Shown here in pieces: positions 25,358-33,875 of a stretch of DNA of 37,287 nucleotides. Position 1 is the first letter of the stretch. Each line of letters opens with the position of its first letter. The notes below the pieces were generated by a model. It was not told the origin of the DNA. It saw only the letters and a list, made by a program, of their open reading frames with translations, and ran no database searches. A program made the position numbers and the translations under genes. The stretch comes from Planctomycetota bacterium (GTDB taxonomy: Bacteria > Planctomycetota > Planctomycetia > Planctomycetales > Planctomycetaceae), in assembly GCA_027618475.1 (NCBI GenBank), contig JAQCEJ010000051.1, positions 1 to 37,287 on the forward strand, written 5' to 3'.

Positions 25358-28309
25358 TTAATCCACAAACAGAAATTCATTGCTGTTCAATAACAGTCGG
25401 CAAACCGCTTCCAGTCCCTGTCGACCGGCGAGTTCCCGCAATTGTGTCTGCTCGTCGTCGGTGGGGTCACGCTGCCAGACCCAATGTACTGCTACGCGAA
25501 CTTGATCGTCGAGCATCGGTTGGGCGGCTTGTGCACGGCTGGCCATCTGCTCTGCCTGATGCAACACAAATCGATTATTCAGCAGCGTCAACGCCTGGAG
25601 CGGTGAGGCCGAAAAACCTCGCTTCGGTGCCAGTAGTCCCAGATCGGGAAAATCGAGCGCATCGAACAAAGGATCGGGTATCCCACGCCAGACCACACGG
25701 TAAATGCTCCGTCGCCCCGCACCGGGGCCGTCCCAGTCGAAATCGTCGTAGTTGAGATAAGGAGTCAATTGCGCCCCGGGTCGGCTGCTGAAATTCGCAA
25801 TCCCCGGCCCCCCCATCGTAAAGTCGATTCGGCCACTTGCCAATAAGACGGAATCGCGAAAGCTCTCGGCGTCCATGCGCCGTCGGGACATCCGAGCCAA
25901 CAGCACATTTTCGGGATCGGCCTCCCAGAGTTCCGCAGGGCAGTCTGAGGTTTGCTGATACGTTTCACTCATGCAAATGAGGCGATGAAGAAACTTGAGC
26001 GATCCTCCCTGCTCGCGAAATTCGCAGGCCAACCAGTCAAGAAGTTCCGGATGACTCGGGGTTCCTCCCATCCGTCCGAAGTCGTTCGGCGTATCACACA
26101 ATCCCCGACCAAAATGATAATGCCATACACGATTGGCAATACTCCGCCAGGTCAGGGGATTTGTTGAGTCGGAAATCCAAACGGCCAGTGCGGCACGACG
26201 AGCCGATTCCGCGTGTGGTTCGGGAAGTTCAAAGCGGGAAGGGAGCTGGTCGATCGCCGATATCGTTCCGGGGGGGATCACAACGCCGGGACGCTCGATG
26301 TCGCCGCGTGTCAACATATGGATCTCCCGCGGGGTGTCAAAACGGACAACCCCGCGTTCGTTTTGAGCGACAGCACCGGCGGCGTACACTTTTTGTTGTT
26401 CGGGCAATTGACGCAACTCGATGTCTGCCTTTTGCTTCAAAATGGCAGCCGAGAGCGTTATCTGCTCTACTTCCGTGCGCTGTTCACGAGACTTGGCAAG
26501 AATCGCATCGGCGTCGGCGGGCAAAGCGAACAACAGGTCGGCCGGTCCATCGGTCGCCGACAATCGAAATCGCCCGATCAGATGCGACCCGCCGTGAATT
26601 TGTTTCATCAGCAGGTGCAGCGTGACCCCCGGTTCCTGGACGAGTGGTTTTTCGAGTTCGAAAACAGCAAAATGCGACAGACCGACCTGAGGATGAATTC
26701 CCCACGCGGTCGCGTCGTTGCCGTCAATCGCGTGCAGTATGGTCCACCCGTCTTGATCGAAGTCGGCCGTCGCTCGCGCAATAGCGATTCGCTCGCCTTG
26801 TTGAGAATCGGCACGAAAGGTCCGGATTTCGAATTCGCTCAGATGCAGATTGCCATTGTTCGCACGGCCCGCCCCTTTCATGGGGAGAGAATCGTCGCTG
26901 AGGACGTCGAGCCGAATCGCCGTGATGCGATGCGTGTCGATGGACGCGGTTACCGACGTGACATCTTTTTCCGGTGCCGTTCCGGACGCGAGAAACGAAC
27001 CATCTTCCTGCCGTTGCAGCGTCTGTCCGTGTGTTGAAACAAACGTCTCGATCGTCAGCGGTTGCCAGCCTGCGAATTCCCCGCGCTGTCGTTCGTATTG
27101 AGCGACGAGTTCCTGGTTCTCCGGCTGCGAGAGGATCTCAGACTGTCGCGAATCAGCCGCCGATTTTAATGCATTCCATCGCGATCGCTGGGCGCCGACT
27201 TCAGGATCGGCATCGAAGGGAATGTCTCCTTTGCCGATGCCGGCAAACACCGCCTGCAAGGCGTAGTAATCTTCCTGAGAAATCGGATCGAATTTATGGG
27301 CGTGACAGCGTGCGCAATTTGCCGTCGTACTGACGAACGCGGCTATCGTTTGCGTCACCATGTCATCGCGATCGAGGTTTTCAAACGACATCGGTGCGGT
27401 AATCGCCGCACTATGGTCGTACGTTCCCGCCCCCAGAAAACCAAGAGCGGGGACGAGCGTAAATTCTTGCGGATAGAAGACGTCCACGGCCAGTTGTTCG
27501 CGAATGAATCGATCCCACGGCGTATCGCGATTCAAACTGTCGATGACGTAGTCGCGATAGCGCCAGGCATGGGGACGAAATACGTCGTGTTCGAAACCAT
27601 GACTGTCGGCGAAGTGAATTGTATCCAACCAATGACGCGCCCAACGCTCGCCATAGCGCGGTGACGCGAGAAGTCGATCGACCAGAGCGCCGTAGGCGTC
27701 AGGAGAAGCATCGTTCACAAAGGACAATGTCTCTTCGGGGGTCGGCAACAGGCCGTGCAAGTCGATCGTCAAGCGGCGAATCAATGTCCGACGATCGGCC
27801 CTCTGCGACGGTTGAAGCCCCTCAAGTTCAAGGCGATTTCGAATAAAGGCGTCAATAGGATTCGTAGCCGCCGTGTCAGGAACGGCGGGGCGAACAAGCG
27901 GCCTCAGTGACCACCAGTCGGTCGAGATCTGCGCCGCATCGGCACTCGGCAAAACCGCACGCGGATCGTACGCTCCCTCTTTGACCCACCGTTCCAGAAT
28001 CGCGACTTCTTCATTCGACAGAGGGTCGTCGGGCATTTTCAATTCGGGGTCGGTGTAGCGAACGGCGCGAATCAGCAGGCTGGCATCGGGATCACCGGGG
28101 ACGATAGCCGGTCCGCGGCCTCCCCCTTTTTCCCAACCGCTGCGCCAATCAAGCGACAGCCCCCCTTCCATCAGCTCCGAGGCGTGCGAATGACATGCAT
28201 AGCATCGTTTTTTCAGCAACGGTTCAACATGGTCACGGAAGTAGTCGTCCCGTTCAGCAGATGGTTCGTCCTCAGCTGATGCTATGAGAACGGCCAGCGC
28301 GGCACTCAT
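25358..28309 (-). CDS. PSCyt1-DUF1549-DUF1553 (PSD1) cytochrome-type protein
   Basis: This 983-residue planctomycete protein has a c-type heme motif near the N-terminus (RCYACHSHA), in the PSCyt1 cytochrome domain (about 20-115). A DUF1549-like region follows (about 145-350, with FADSHGFEHD and CARCHAHKFDPI, the latter a second CxxCH). A discoidin-like middle and a C-terminal DUF1553 region (about 690-960, SIANRVWHYHFGRGL) complete it. It should be exported and redox active. The first in-frame ATG (28309) gives a signal peptide lacking basic residues. Upstream in-frame codons supply RRFRSPLIVLLLS, so the true start may be non-standard near 28351. It forms a pair with the DUF1501 gene. Confidence 0.9.
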   Translation of the reverse strand: MSAALAVLIASAEDEPSAERDDYFRDHVEPLLKKRCYACHSHASELMEGGLSLDWRSGWEKGGGRGPAIVPGDPDASLLIRAVRYTDPELKMPDDPLSNEEVAILERWVKEGAYDPRAVLPSADAAQISTDWWSLRPLVRPAVPDTAATNPIDAFIRNRLELEGLQPSQRADRRTLIRRLTIDLHGLLPTPEETLSFVNDASPDAYGALVDRLLASPRYGERWARHWLDTIHFADSHGFEHDVFRPHAWRYRDYVIDSLNRDTPWDRFIREQLAVDVFYPQEFTLVPALGFLGAGTYDHSAAITAPMSFENLDRDDMVTQTIAAFVSTTANCARCHAHKFDPISQEDYYALQAVFAGIGKGDIPFDADPEVGAQRSRWNALKSAADSRQSEILSQPENQELVAQYERQRGEFAGWQPLTIETFVSTHGQTLQRQEDGSFLASGTAPEKDVTSVTASIDTHRITAIRLDVLSDDSLPMKGAGRANNGNLHLSEFEIRTFRADSQQGERIAIARATADFDQDGWTILHAIDGNDATAWGIHPQVGLSHFAVFELEKPLVQEPGVTLHLLMKQIHGGSHLIGRFRLSATDGPADLLFALPADADAILAKSREQRTEVEQITLSAAILKQKADIELRQLPEQQKVYAAGAVAQNERGVVRFDTPREIHMLTRGDIERPGVVIPPGTISAIDQLPSRFELPEPHAESARRAALAVWISDSTNPLTWRSIANRVWHYHFGRGLCDTPNDFGRMGGTPSHPELLDWLACEFREQGGSLKFLHRLICMSETYQQTSDCPAELWEADPENVLLARMSRRRMDAESFRDSVLLASGRIDFTMGGPGIANFSSRPGAQLTPYLNYDDFDWDGPGAGRRSIYRVVWRGIPDPLFDALDFPDLGLLAPKRGFSASPLQALTLLNNRFVLHQAEQMASRAQAAQPMLDDQVRVAVHWVWQRDPTDDEQTQLRELAGRQGLEAVCRLLLNSNEFLFVD

Positions 28310-28348
28310 CGAAAGCAGTAGAACAATAAGTGGGGATCTGAATCGACG

Positions 28349-28364
28349 TATGACTAAAGTCTCC
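28349..28364 (-). promoter_or_regulatory. GGAG ribosome-binding site nine bases before an in-frame AUA
   Basis: On the minus strand GGAG (28364-28361) is followed by nine bases and then ATA (28351-28349), in frame with the PSD1 gene. Starting there would give a classic signal peptide with two arginines and a hydrophobic core. No in-frame ATG, GTG or TTG exists between the upstream stop codon and the ATG at 28309. AUA starts are rare in bacteria, so this is a candidate only. Confidence 0.3.
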
Positions 28365-28720
28365 GCAAAAACGATTCGTCACATTGTCTGGGCCTAACAC
28401 CTTCAACGCTGTCAACGAGCCCGACGGGTGATAGAACTACAATCGGCACAATATATTATCTCAAAATGATCGTCTTTAATGTCACGTTAACATCGTGAGG
28501 AAGGGTTTGTCAAACACCAGAAAAAGCATCCGTACGAGCGATGGTTCTGGCGTATGTAACCTGTCATTTTCGACGATCTAACCGACGTTTCTAAGAGAAC
28601 TGGAACAGGGACGAACGATTGCGACAATGGAATTACCAATGGTTGCGACTGTCGGAAAATGCCACACGCGGGATACACATCCCTGCGTTGGCGGCAATAG
28701 CCCGGTCCTTACACACCGAC
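28365..28720. other. Intergenic region without a gene
   Basis: This stretch lies between the two leftward genes PSD1 and HNH endonuclease. It must contain the PSD1 promoter. The reading frames here are short, unrelated to known families and lack ribosome-binding sites. I see no tRNA, terminator with a T run, or mobile element. Confidence 0.4.
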
Positions 28721-28779
28721 CATTTCAGACCGTGCCTCTGAAATGACACCTTCCGGACAATGTCCGGAAGGTGTTTCAG
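28721..28779. repeat. Two overlapping inverted repeats at the 3' end of the HNH gene
   Basis: A perfect 14-base inverted repeat, ACACCTTCCGGACA (28746-28759) and its complement (28761-28774), is extended by CTGAAA/TTTCAG (28738-28743 and 28774-28779). The right arm contains the HNH stop codon. A second hairpin pairs CATTTCAGA (28721-28729) with TCTGAAATG (28737-28745). The two share the TCTGAAATG arm, so they cannot both form fully. The long one probably ends or protects the HNH transcript, though there is no T run. Confidence 0.6.
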
Positions 28780-29381
28780 TCGAGTTCGACATTCCAATAA
28801 GCGGCACTGACGAATTTCGCCCAACTGTCGAACCGCAGATGGTGGCGGCCGTAAAGGGGTCGCCAGAGCGGACGAACCGGTCGACGTCCTAACAACGGCA
28901 TACGGGCCTGTTCCGGCGTGCGATTGGCTTTCATCGCGTTACAGTCGATACACGCGAGCACACAGTTTTCCCAGTTCGTTTCACCTCCCAAAGACCGGGG
29001 AACGACATGGTCGATCGTCAATTCCTCGCTTCCGGGTTGTTTTCCGCAGTACTGGCACGTGTAGCCATCACGCTTAAAGACATTTCGTCGGCTGAATGTA
29101 ACAACATTCACCGGCACGCGGTCGTAATTCGTGAGGGTCACAACTTCAGGAACCCGCAGTGCAAATCGCTGCGTTTCGATGCGCGGCTCACCCTCATCAG
29201 GTCGGAGTTTCGCCCAATCGGCCCAGGTGTATAACTGATAGTCATCGGGGTCGACGATGCGTGCGGTTTCGTTCCAGACCTTGACGAGAGCCCGTGTCAC
29301 ACTACTGACACCGACCGGCTGCCAATTGCGGTTCAAGACCAGCGTCGGTCGATTTAACATGGCGGTAGGCACGGTACACAT
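28776..29381 (-). CDS. HNH endonuclease
   Basis: This protein has 201 residues from the ATG at 29381. The HNH core carries two zinc-type CxxC pairs (CQYC and CIDC) around TIDHVVPRSLGG and the central Asn of WENCV, followed by CNAMKANRTP. The N-terminus (MLNRPTLVLNRNWQPVG) is typical of the short stand-alone HNH proteins common in planctomycetes and cyanobacteria. Their role, whether DNA repair, defence or other, is not established. Longer reading (to 29546) would run into the tRNA-Ser gene, so I chose the ATG at 29381. The ATG at 29360 is also possible. It lies 138 bases downstream of the tRNA pair on the same strand. Confidence 0.85.
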   Translation of the reverse strand: MCTVPTAMLNRPTLVLNRNWQPVGVSSVTRALVKVWNETARIVDPDDYQLYTWADWAKLRPDEGEPRIETQRFALRVPEVVTLTNYDRVPVNVVTFSRRNVFKRDGYTCQYCGKQPGSEELTIDHVVPRSLGGETNWENCVLACIDCNAMKANRTPEQARMPLLGRRPVRPLWRPLYGRHHLRFDSWAKFVSAAYWNVELD

Positions 29382-29519
29382 CCGATCCAGGAAGTTTTTC
29401 GTTGTCTGGAGGGTTATGGAACAACATATCATGGGAATCCGACCTCGCGTCGGCAACCCCAGATTGCACTGCCGAGAGACGAGAGCCGAAAAAAGATCTG
29501 ACGACTTATTCAATTCCAG

Positions 29520-29607
29520 CGGAAGGCAAGGGATTCGAACCCTCATCCCCCTTGAGGGGGAGCCGCGTTAGCAGTGCGGTCCGGCCAACCGTATCCGGCT
29601 ACCTTCC
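29520..29607 (-). tRNA. tRNA-Ser (GCU anticodon)
   Basis: This class II tRNA of 88 bases has a GGAAGGT/GCCTTCC acceptor stem. The anticodon loop is CTGCTAA (anticodon GCT, serine AGC/AGU codons). There is a long variable arm with a five-base C/G stem, and the T loop is TTCGAAT. Position 31-39 looks like an A-C mismatch. CCA is not encoded. It is 16 bases downstream of tRNA-Gly and probably shares its transcript. Confidence 0.93.
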
Positions 29608-29623
29608 TTAAACTCACATGAAA

Positions 29624-29694
29624 AGCGCCCAGCGGGAGTCGAACCCGCACTTCCGCCTTGGCAAAGCGGTACGCAGCCGCTACATCATGGGCGC
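29624..29694 (-). tRNA. tRNA-Gly (GCC anticodon)
   Basis: This 71-base tRNA has acceptor stem GCGCCCA/TGGGCGC and anticodon stem CCGCT/GGCGG around the loop TTGCCAA (anticodon GCC). The T arm is GCGGG-TTCGACT-CCCGC and the discriminator base is T. CCA is not encoded. It precedes tRNA-Ser on the same strand. Confidence 0.93.
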
Positions 29695-29721
29695 GGCGTA
29701 TTTTCGTTTTCATCTCGATAC

Positions 29722-29751
29722 GAAAAAACCCGATGCCGACAGACACCGGGT
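29722..29751 (-). terminator. Intrinsic terminator upstream of the tRNA pair
   Basis: On the minus strand ACCCGGTG and CATCGGGT form an 8-base stem (one G-U pair) with an 8-base loop, followed directly by a run of T. It would end a leftward transcript coming from the Na/Pi cotransporter gene or from a promoter in the 290 bases between, and so insulate the tRNAs. Confidence 0.65.
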
Positions 29752-30041
29752 CGTGGTTCACCGAGTGAATGCGAATCTGTTGTTATCGCCGCATGATGTT
29801 TCGACTTCGCCCTGCGAGGTGACTCTTTGCAGACGCTTCGGATAGCAATCTTAATTGATAAAAACAACGGCTCAACACGATCATTCCTCTTATCAACGCT
29901 TCGACCATTCTGCAGGATTAAAGAATCTCGGCGACACGACCTGTCGTTCGGCATACCCCCGTTAGACGCCGGAGGACTCGATGGGGTTCGCCTGTGTGCG
30001 GCGAGTTTTTGAAAATTCGCCGGATCAGTCGTTGTCCGAGG
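29752..30041. other. Non-coding stretch between Na/Pi gene and terminator
   Basis: No gene is supported in these 290 bases. On the minus strand there is a hairpin CGGCGA...TCGCCG (about 29999-30022) just after the cotransporter stop codon, and several shorter inverted repeats. The stretch ends at an intrinsic terminator, so it is either a long 3' untranslated region or contains a small RNA. I could not match it to tmRNA, RNase P, SRP RNA or a riboswitch. Confidence 0.4.
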
Positions 30042-31724
30042 TCATATTTCCTCTGAAACTTCTTCCGCAACACTATGAGCATGATCGCGGACGCGCGAAT
30101 ACGCGTTGAGCGTTGCGAGAAAGGCGATGCTCACTTCGGGAGCAATCGCCGAGTGCGACAAATCGTCGAGATGCTTACGGCGAAGCCGCTTGATCTCTTC
30201 GCGAATGCGTTTCGACATCGCTCCGGATTTGGACAATATCGCGCGATTATCTTGCGATAACGCGACGTTGATGGCTCCCAGATATTCACCGGTCAACTGA
30301 TGAAGCAGTGCGATGTTGTCGCGCTGTTCCTGTGTAAAGCGATGTCCGCCACGTCGCAGTTTTCGGTCGAATTTTTCGAGATTGGCAATGTAATCGCTGA
30401 CAGACTCGTACTCATCGGCCATGCGTAACTGACGCCGGGCCTCATCGGCGACCGAATGCGGAATATTTCCCGACAGCAGATTGGTAATAAAGACTGCGAT
30501 CTCGTCTTGCACGGTATCAAGCACCTGCTCCCGGTGAATCAGGCGATCTGCGAGAGCTTTGTCTTGCTCGTCCTGTTTTTGAAGTTCAGCCAGCCAGTCG
30601 AGCATTTTGGCGCAGCCTTCTCCCATTTTTTCGACTTCCTTTCGAGACTGTTCGATCGCCAGAGTCGGCGTCTCGAGCATGCGGATATCGAGGTCGGTTA
30701 ATTTCGGCTTTTCTTTGAACCCCTTGGAGGGAATGGCCCAGACCAGCACACGGATAATGATCGGCAGGAACGGAAAAAAGATAATCGTGTTGACGATATT
30801 AAATATACTGTGAGTCGCAGCGATCGCAGGTGTCGTATAAGGATAAATTTCGGCGCCATCCACGATGAGAGCCTGCGTGACGTCCCGCGCGACGATCCAT
30901 TGAACCAGTTGAATGTACCACGGAAAAACCAGAGTGATCCAGAAGACGCCCATCATATTGAAAAACACATGAAAGTACGCCGCACGGCGGGCATTTGTCG
31001 TGGCCCCCAATGACGCGAGAAACGCCGTGATCGTGGTGCCGATGTTTTCTCCTAGAACCAGCGCCGCCGCCGTCTGATAAGAAATAATTCCTTGAAAGGC
31101 GAGAGAAATCGTAATGCCCAGCGTCGCCGACGATGATTGCACGAGTATCGTCAACAGGCATCCCGCAAGGGCACATTTCAAAACGCCGAGATAATTGTCT
31201 GCGGTAAAGCGGCGAAACCACGCTTCGAATTCCGGCGTTTCTTTGATAATCGCACAGGCGTCTTTCATCAGTTCGAGACCGAAAAAAACCATCCCCACGC
31301 CCATGATCGCCATAGCCCAGAATCGACGACGTTCGCCATGAGAAAAGAGATACACAATCGCCGAAGCACCAAGAATCGGCAGACCATATTTGCCGATGTT
31401 GAGTACGAGTATCCAACCGGTGATCGTGGTACCGACGTTGGCTCCCATAATCACGCCGACGGCCTGCGTGAGTTGCATCACGCCGCTGTTGACGAAGCCG
31501 ATAACCATGACCGTTGTAATCGAACTCGACTGAACGACGCAGGTCACAATCGTGCCGACAATCGTCGCCGCAAATCGATTGCCGGTGACGGCACCGATCA
31601 TTTTTCTTAACCTCGACCCGGCGACCGCCTGCATGCCGTCCGACATGTTTTTCATGCCGAGCAGAAACAGTCCTAATCCACCAATGAGTTCACAGACAAG
31701 TCGCGAAAAAGCTGAAAATTCCAC
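30042..31724 (-). CDS. Na+/phosphate cotransporter with PhoU-like C-terminus
   Basis: This protein has about 560 residues from the GTG at 31724. The N-terminal membrane domain carries the paired Na/Pi cotransporter repeats: VVQSSSITTVMVIGFVNSG and, later, LVQSSSATLGITISLAF. Each has the QSSS motif, followed by GANVGTTITG or GENIGTTITA. The last 220 or so residues are helical and PhoU-like. It should import inorganic phosphate with sodium through the cytoplasmic membrane. I prefer the GTG start because it begins just before the first membrane helix and lies downstream of a Pho-box-like repeat. Longer starts up to 31880 would read through that repeat. Confidence 0.88.
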   Translation of the reverse strand: MEFSAFSRLVCELIGGLGLFLLGMKNMSDGMQAVAGSRLRKMIGAVTGNRFAATIVGTIVTCVVQSSSITTVMVIGFVNSGVMQLTQAVGVIMGANVGTTITGWILVLNIGKYGLPILGASAIVYLFSHGERRRFWAMAIMGVGMVFFGLELMKDACAIIKETPEFEAWFRRFTADNYLGVLKCALAGCLLTILVQSSSATLGITISLAFQGIISYQTAAALVLGENIGTTITAFLASLGATTNARRAAYFHVFFNMMGVFWITLVFPWYIQLVQWIVARDVTQALIVDGAEIYPYTTPAIAATHSIFNIVNTIIFFPFLPIIIRVLVWAIPSKGFKEKPKLTDLDIRMLETPTLAIEQSRKEVEKMGEGCAKMLDWLAELQKQDEQDKALADRLIHREQVLDTVQDEIAVFITNLLSGNIPHSVADEARRQLRMADEYESVSDYIANLEKFDRKLRRGGHRFTQEQRDNIALLHQLTGEYLGAINVALSQDNRAILSKSGAMSKRIREEIKRLRRKHLDDLSHSAIAPEVSIAFLATLNAYSRVRDHAHSVAEEVSEEI

Positions 31725-31754
31725 GGTTTCACCACTGACAAATTCAATACAAAT

Positions 31755-31772
31755 TGTTAAGACTTTGTTAAG
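31755..31772 (-). promoter_or_regulatory. Pho-box-like direct repeat
   Basis: On the minus strand CTTAACA is repeated exactly, with a four-base spacer: CTTAACA-AAGT-CTTAACA (11-base period). PhoB/PhoP regulators bind 7-base direct repeats with this spacing in several phyla, and the YTTAAY core resembles the cyanobacterial form. It sits about 30 bases before the start of the phosphate cotransporter gene. Phosphate-starvation control is therefore likely but inferred. Confidence 0.55.
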
Positions 31773-31881
31773 ATCGCTAATTCTAAGAGGATGGCATGGC
31801 GAATCAAAGCCCATACCACATATTATTTTATGGAGACCAGTCAGTTTGTTGACGGATCGATGCTGAATGTAAGGAGACACA

Positions 31882-32199
31882 ATGAAAACAGCAGGCTGGC
31901 AGCCTGGCGACTGGGCAATCTATCGCAAACAGAAATTCAGCACCTCACCAGGTCCAAGAGCCAAGGATGTCGTTCCCGCCACCGGCGGTGAAATGTACGT
32001 CTACTTTGTTGAAAAGTATTGGATCGTCAGTGAAGTTCTTGACGACGGTCAGCTCCTCCTCCGCACGCGACGCGGTAAAAAACATACCGTCGCGCCCGAT
32101 GATCCTGGATTACGCCGCCCCGGTTGGCTGGAACGCCTGTTTTTCGGCAACCGCTTTCGCACGATTTCGGCATCCAATGGTTCCGACTCCGGCGAGTGA
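31882..32199 (+). CDS. Small conserved-looking hypothetical protein
   Basis: This 105-residue soluble protein has no family I recognise. It has a clear AAGGAG site eight bases or less before the ATG. It begins with GWQPGDWAIYRKQKFSTSPGPRA, a compact beta-type pattern, and its centre (YVYFVEKYWIVSEVLDDGQLL) is followed by a basic segment. This layout suggests a small SH3- or KOW-like beta barrel, which is only a visual impression. It is divergent from the phosphate cotransporter, and its promoter must overlap the Pho-box region. Confidence 0.7.
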   Translation: MKTAGWQPGDWAIYRKQKFSTSPGPRAKDVVPATGGEMYVYFVEKYWIVSEVLDDGQLLLRTRRGKKHTVAPDDPGLRRPGWLERLFFGNRFRTISASNGSDSGE

Positions 32200-32385
32200 G
32201 CCGCGATGCTAACCCTGAAGTTTTGATGAAGTTGATTTTGGGGTTCGCGGTTGTACCAGCGATGTTTTCACCAGTACAATTCGTGTAGTTGCGGGGACAC
32301 GATGAAGGGATGCTTTTCATAAGCCTCATTCACACATTCGCTCGCACGAATTTCTTTTTGATCACCCGCACGACAGGAGGGTACG

Positions 32386-33375
32386 ATGACGACTCGCAAA
32401 CAACTCGAATGTCTCGACTGCAGCTCTTCCTTCAATCGACGTTCATTTATCAAAACCGTAGGAGGTGCCGCACTCGTCGGCGCGGCTGCTCCGCTGATGC
32501 TCGGCGGCCGCATCGTTCAAGGAGCACCGACCGCAGAGAGTGCAGCCGAAACAGCCGCTGCGCAGTTTTTCAATTCGCTTTCCGATGACCAGCGTCAGCG
32601 CATCGTCTTTCCCTTCGATCACGAGTTGCGTCAGAAAATCAGCGCCAACTGGCACATTACCGATCTCTCGATCCGCGACGATTTCTATAGTGACGATCAA
32701 CGCCGAATGATTGATGAGATTCTCCGTGGGGTCACCTCCGAGGAAGGATACGAAAAACTCCAGCAACAGATGGATTACGACGCGGGGGGCGTCGGTGAAT
32801 TCTCGGTTGCCTGTTTCGGTTCACCCGATTCGGGAAAATTCGAATGGGAACTCACCGGTCGGCACCTCACGCTGCGCGTCGACGGCAACAGCGTCGACAA
32901 AGCGGCCTTCGGCGGCCCGATTGTGTACGGTCACGGCGAGGAAGATCCGGCGAGCAATCTCTATCACTATCAGACACAGAAAGTGAATGAAGTCTTTAAG
33001 GCATTAGATGCGACTCAGGCCGATAAAGCTCTGGTCAAGAATGCCCCGAAAGAATCCGCTGTTCAACTTCAGGGGGGCGAGGGTTCGTTTCCCGGCATTG
33101 CCATCGGTGAATTGAGTTCCGACCAGCAACAACTTGTCGAGGGAACGTTGAAAACGCTGCTGGCCGTGTATCGCCAGGAAGACGTCGACGAAGTGATGGA
33201 GATTCTTAAAGCAGCCGGTGGACTCGATCCTGTGCACCTGGCGTTCTACCAGCAGGGTGATATCGGGAACGACCAGGAGTGGGACATCTGGCGCGTCGAA
33301 GGGCCCTCCTTCGTCTGGCATTTCCGTGGCGCACCACACGTTCATGCCTACATCAATATCGGAATGAAGTCGTAA
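32386..33375 (+). CDS. DUF3500 family protein with Tat signal
   Basis: This 329-residue protein has a twin-arginine leader (FNRRSFIKTVGGAALVG, residues about 16-32). The body resembles DUF3500: FFNSLSDDQRQRIVFPFDH near the start, GKFEWELTGRHLTLRV in the middle, and WDIWRVEGPSFVWHFRGAPHVHAYINI at the end. The family is often exported and has no established function. AGGAGG just upstream of the ATG gives a strong ribosome-binding site. The gene stands alone between the small protein gene and a 500-base region without genes. An ECLDC cysteine pair precedes the Tat motif. Confidence 0.8.
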   Translation: MTTRKQLECLDCSSSFNRRSFIKTVGGAALVGAAAPLMLGGRIVQGAPTAESAAETAAAQFFNSLSDDQRQRIVFPFDHELRQKISANWHITDLSIRDDFYSDDQRRMIDEILRGVTSEEGYEKLQQQMDYDAGGVGEFSVACFGSPDSGKFEWELTGRHLTLRVDGNSVDKAAFGGPIVYGHGEEDPASNLYHYQTQKVNEVFKALDATQADKALVKNAPKESAVQLQGGEGSFPGIAIGELSSDQQQLVEGTLKTLLAVYRQEDVDEVMEILKAAGGLDPVHLAFYQQGDIGNDQEWDIWRVEGPSFVWHFRGAPHVHAYINIGMKS

Positions 33376-33638
33376 CGTCGGTCGACTTCTCCTCCCCTGT
33401 TCCCAGGGATGACCTTGCTCGTTCGCGCTGATTTTTCACGGAGCATGTTGAGAAGGGGCAGGTCTGCGCTGGGAATATGCCTTGTGCTAAGTTGCGAAGT
33501 CGTGCTGCTTTGGAATTGACTCGTGATCTCAGGGGTTGCAGATGATTTGACAATGGCCAGAAAGTGGCGCAGACATCCCAACCTGAATGATGGCAGAATA
33601 TTGGTTCAAGTGAAACGCCCGCGAACCATCGACGCCCC

Positions 33639-33667
33639 ATAGTGTGTCGGTCTTACCGACACACTAT
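33639..33667. repeat. Perfect 12-bp inverted repeat
   Basis: ATAGTGTGTCGG (33639-33650) and its exact complement (33656-33667) enclose the five-base loop TCTTA. No T run follows on the plus strand. It may be the end of the DUF3500 transcript or separate it from the tRNA-Thr unit. Confidence 0.6.
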
Positions 33668-33694
33668 AGCCAAAAAAGCATCGGCAGGTTTCGC

Positions 33695-33723
33695 TTGGCG
33701 AAGAGATCGGGAGTCGCTAGAAT
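33695..33723 (+). promoter_or_regulatory. Predicted promoter of tRNA-Thr
   Basis: TTGGCG (33695-33700, 4 of 6) and TAGAAT (33718-33723, 5 of 6) are spaced by 17 bases. The start would lie about 145 bases before the tRNA, so a leader must be removed. The call rests on match and spacing only. Confidence 0.4.
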
Positions 33724-33875
33724 GTCCGCCAAAGCACGGTTCACCGACGAGAAAAACACCCGTTTTTGATACCTTCGCATCAGCTAACGCGACGACGATG
33801 GTTTCATGAACACAGCGATCTCGACGTGACACGATTTAGCCCGCAAGACATAACCTCTTTATGCAAAAAGAGTTA

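Larger units (their letters stand above)
33376..33875. other. 500-base region without a protein gene
   Basis: No reading frame here looks real. The left 260 bases show nothing I can name. The right half contains a perfect 12-base-pair hairpin (33639-33667), a promoter-like pair (33695-33723) and the leader of tRNA-Thr. Confidence 0.5.

Noticed and set aside
29752-29870. Weak resemblance to a c-di-GMP-I riboswitch (CAGGGCGAA on the minus strand)
   Set aside because: The second conserved strand and the tetraloop receptor pattern are missing and no gene lies directly downstream. The match is one short string.
29752-30041. tmRNA, RNase P RNA or SRP RNA between the tRNAs and the cotransporter
   Set aside because: None of the conserved cores (tRNA-like ends with tag frame, P4 helix, or SRP tetraloop region) could be found on either strand.
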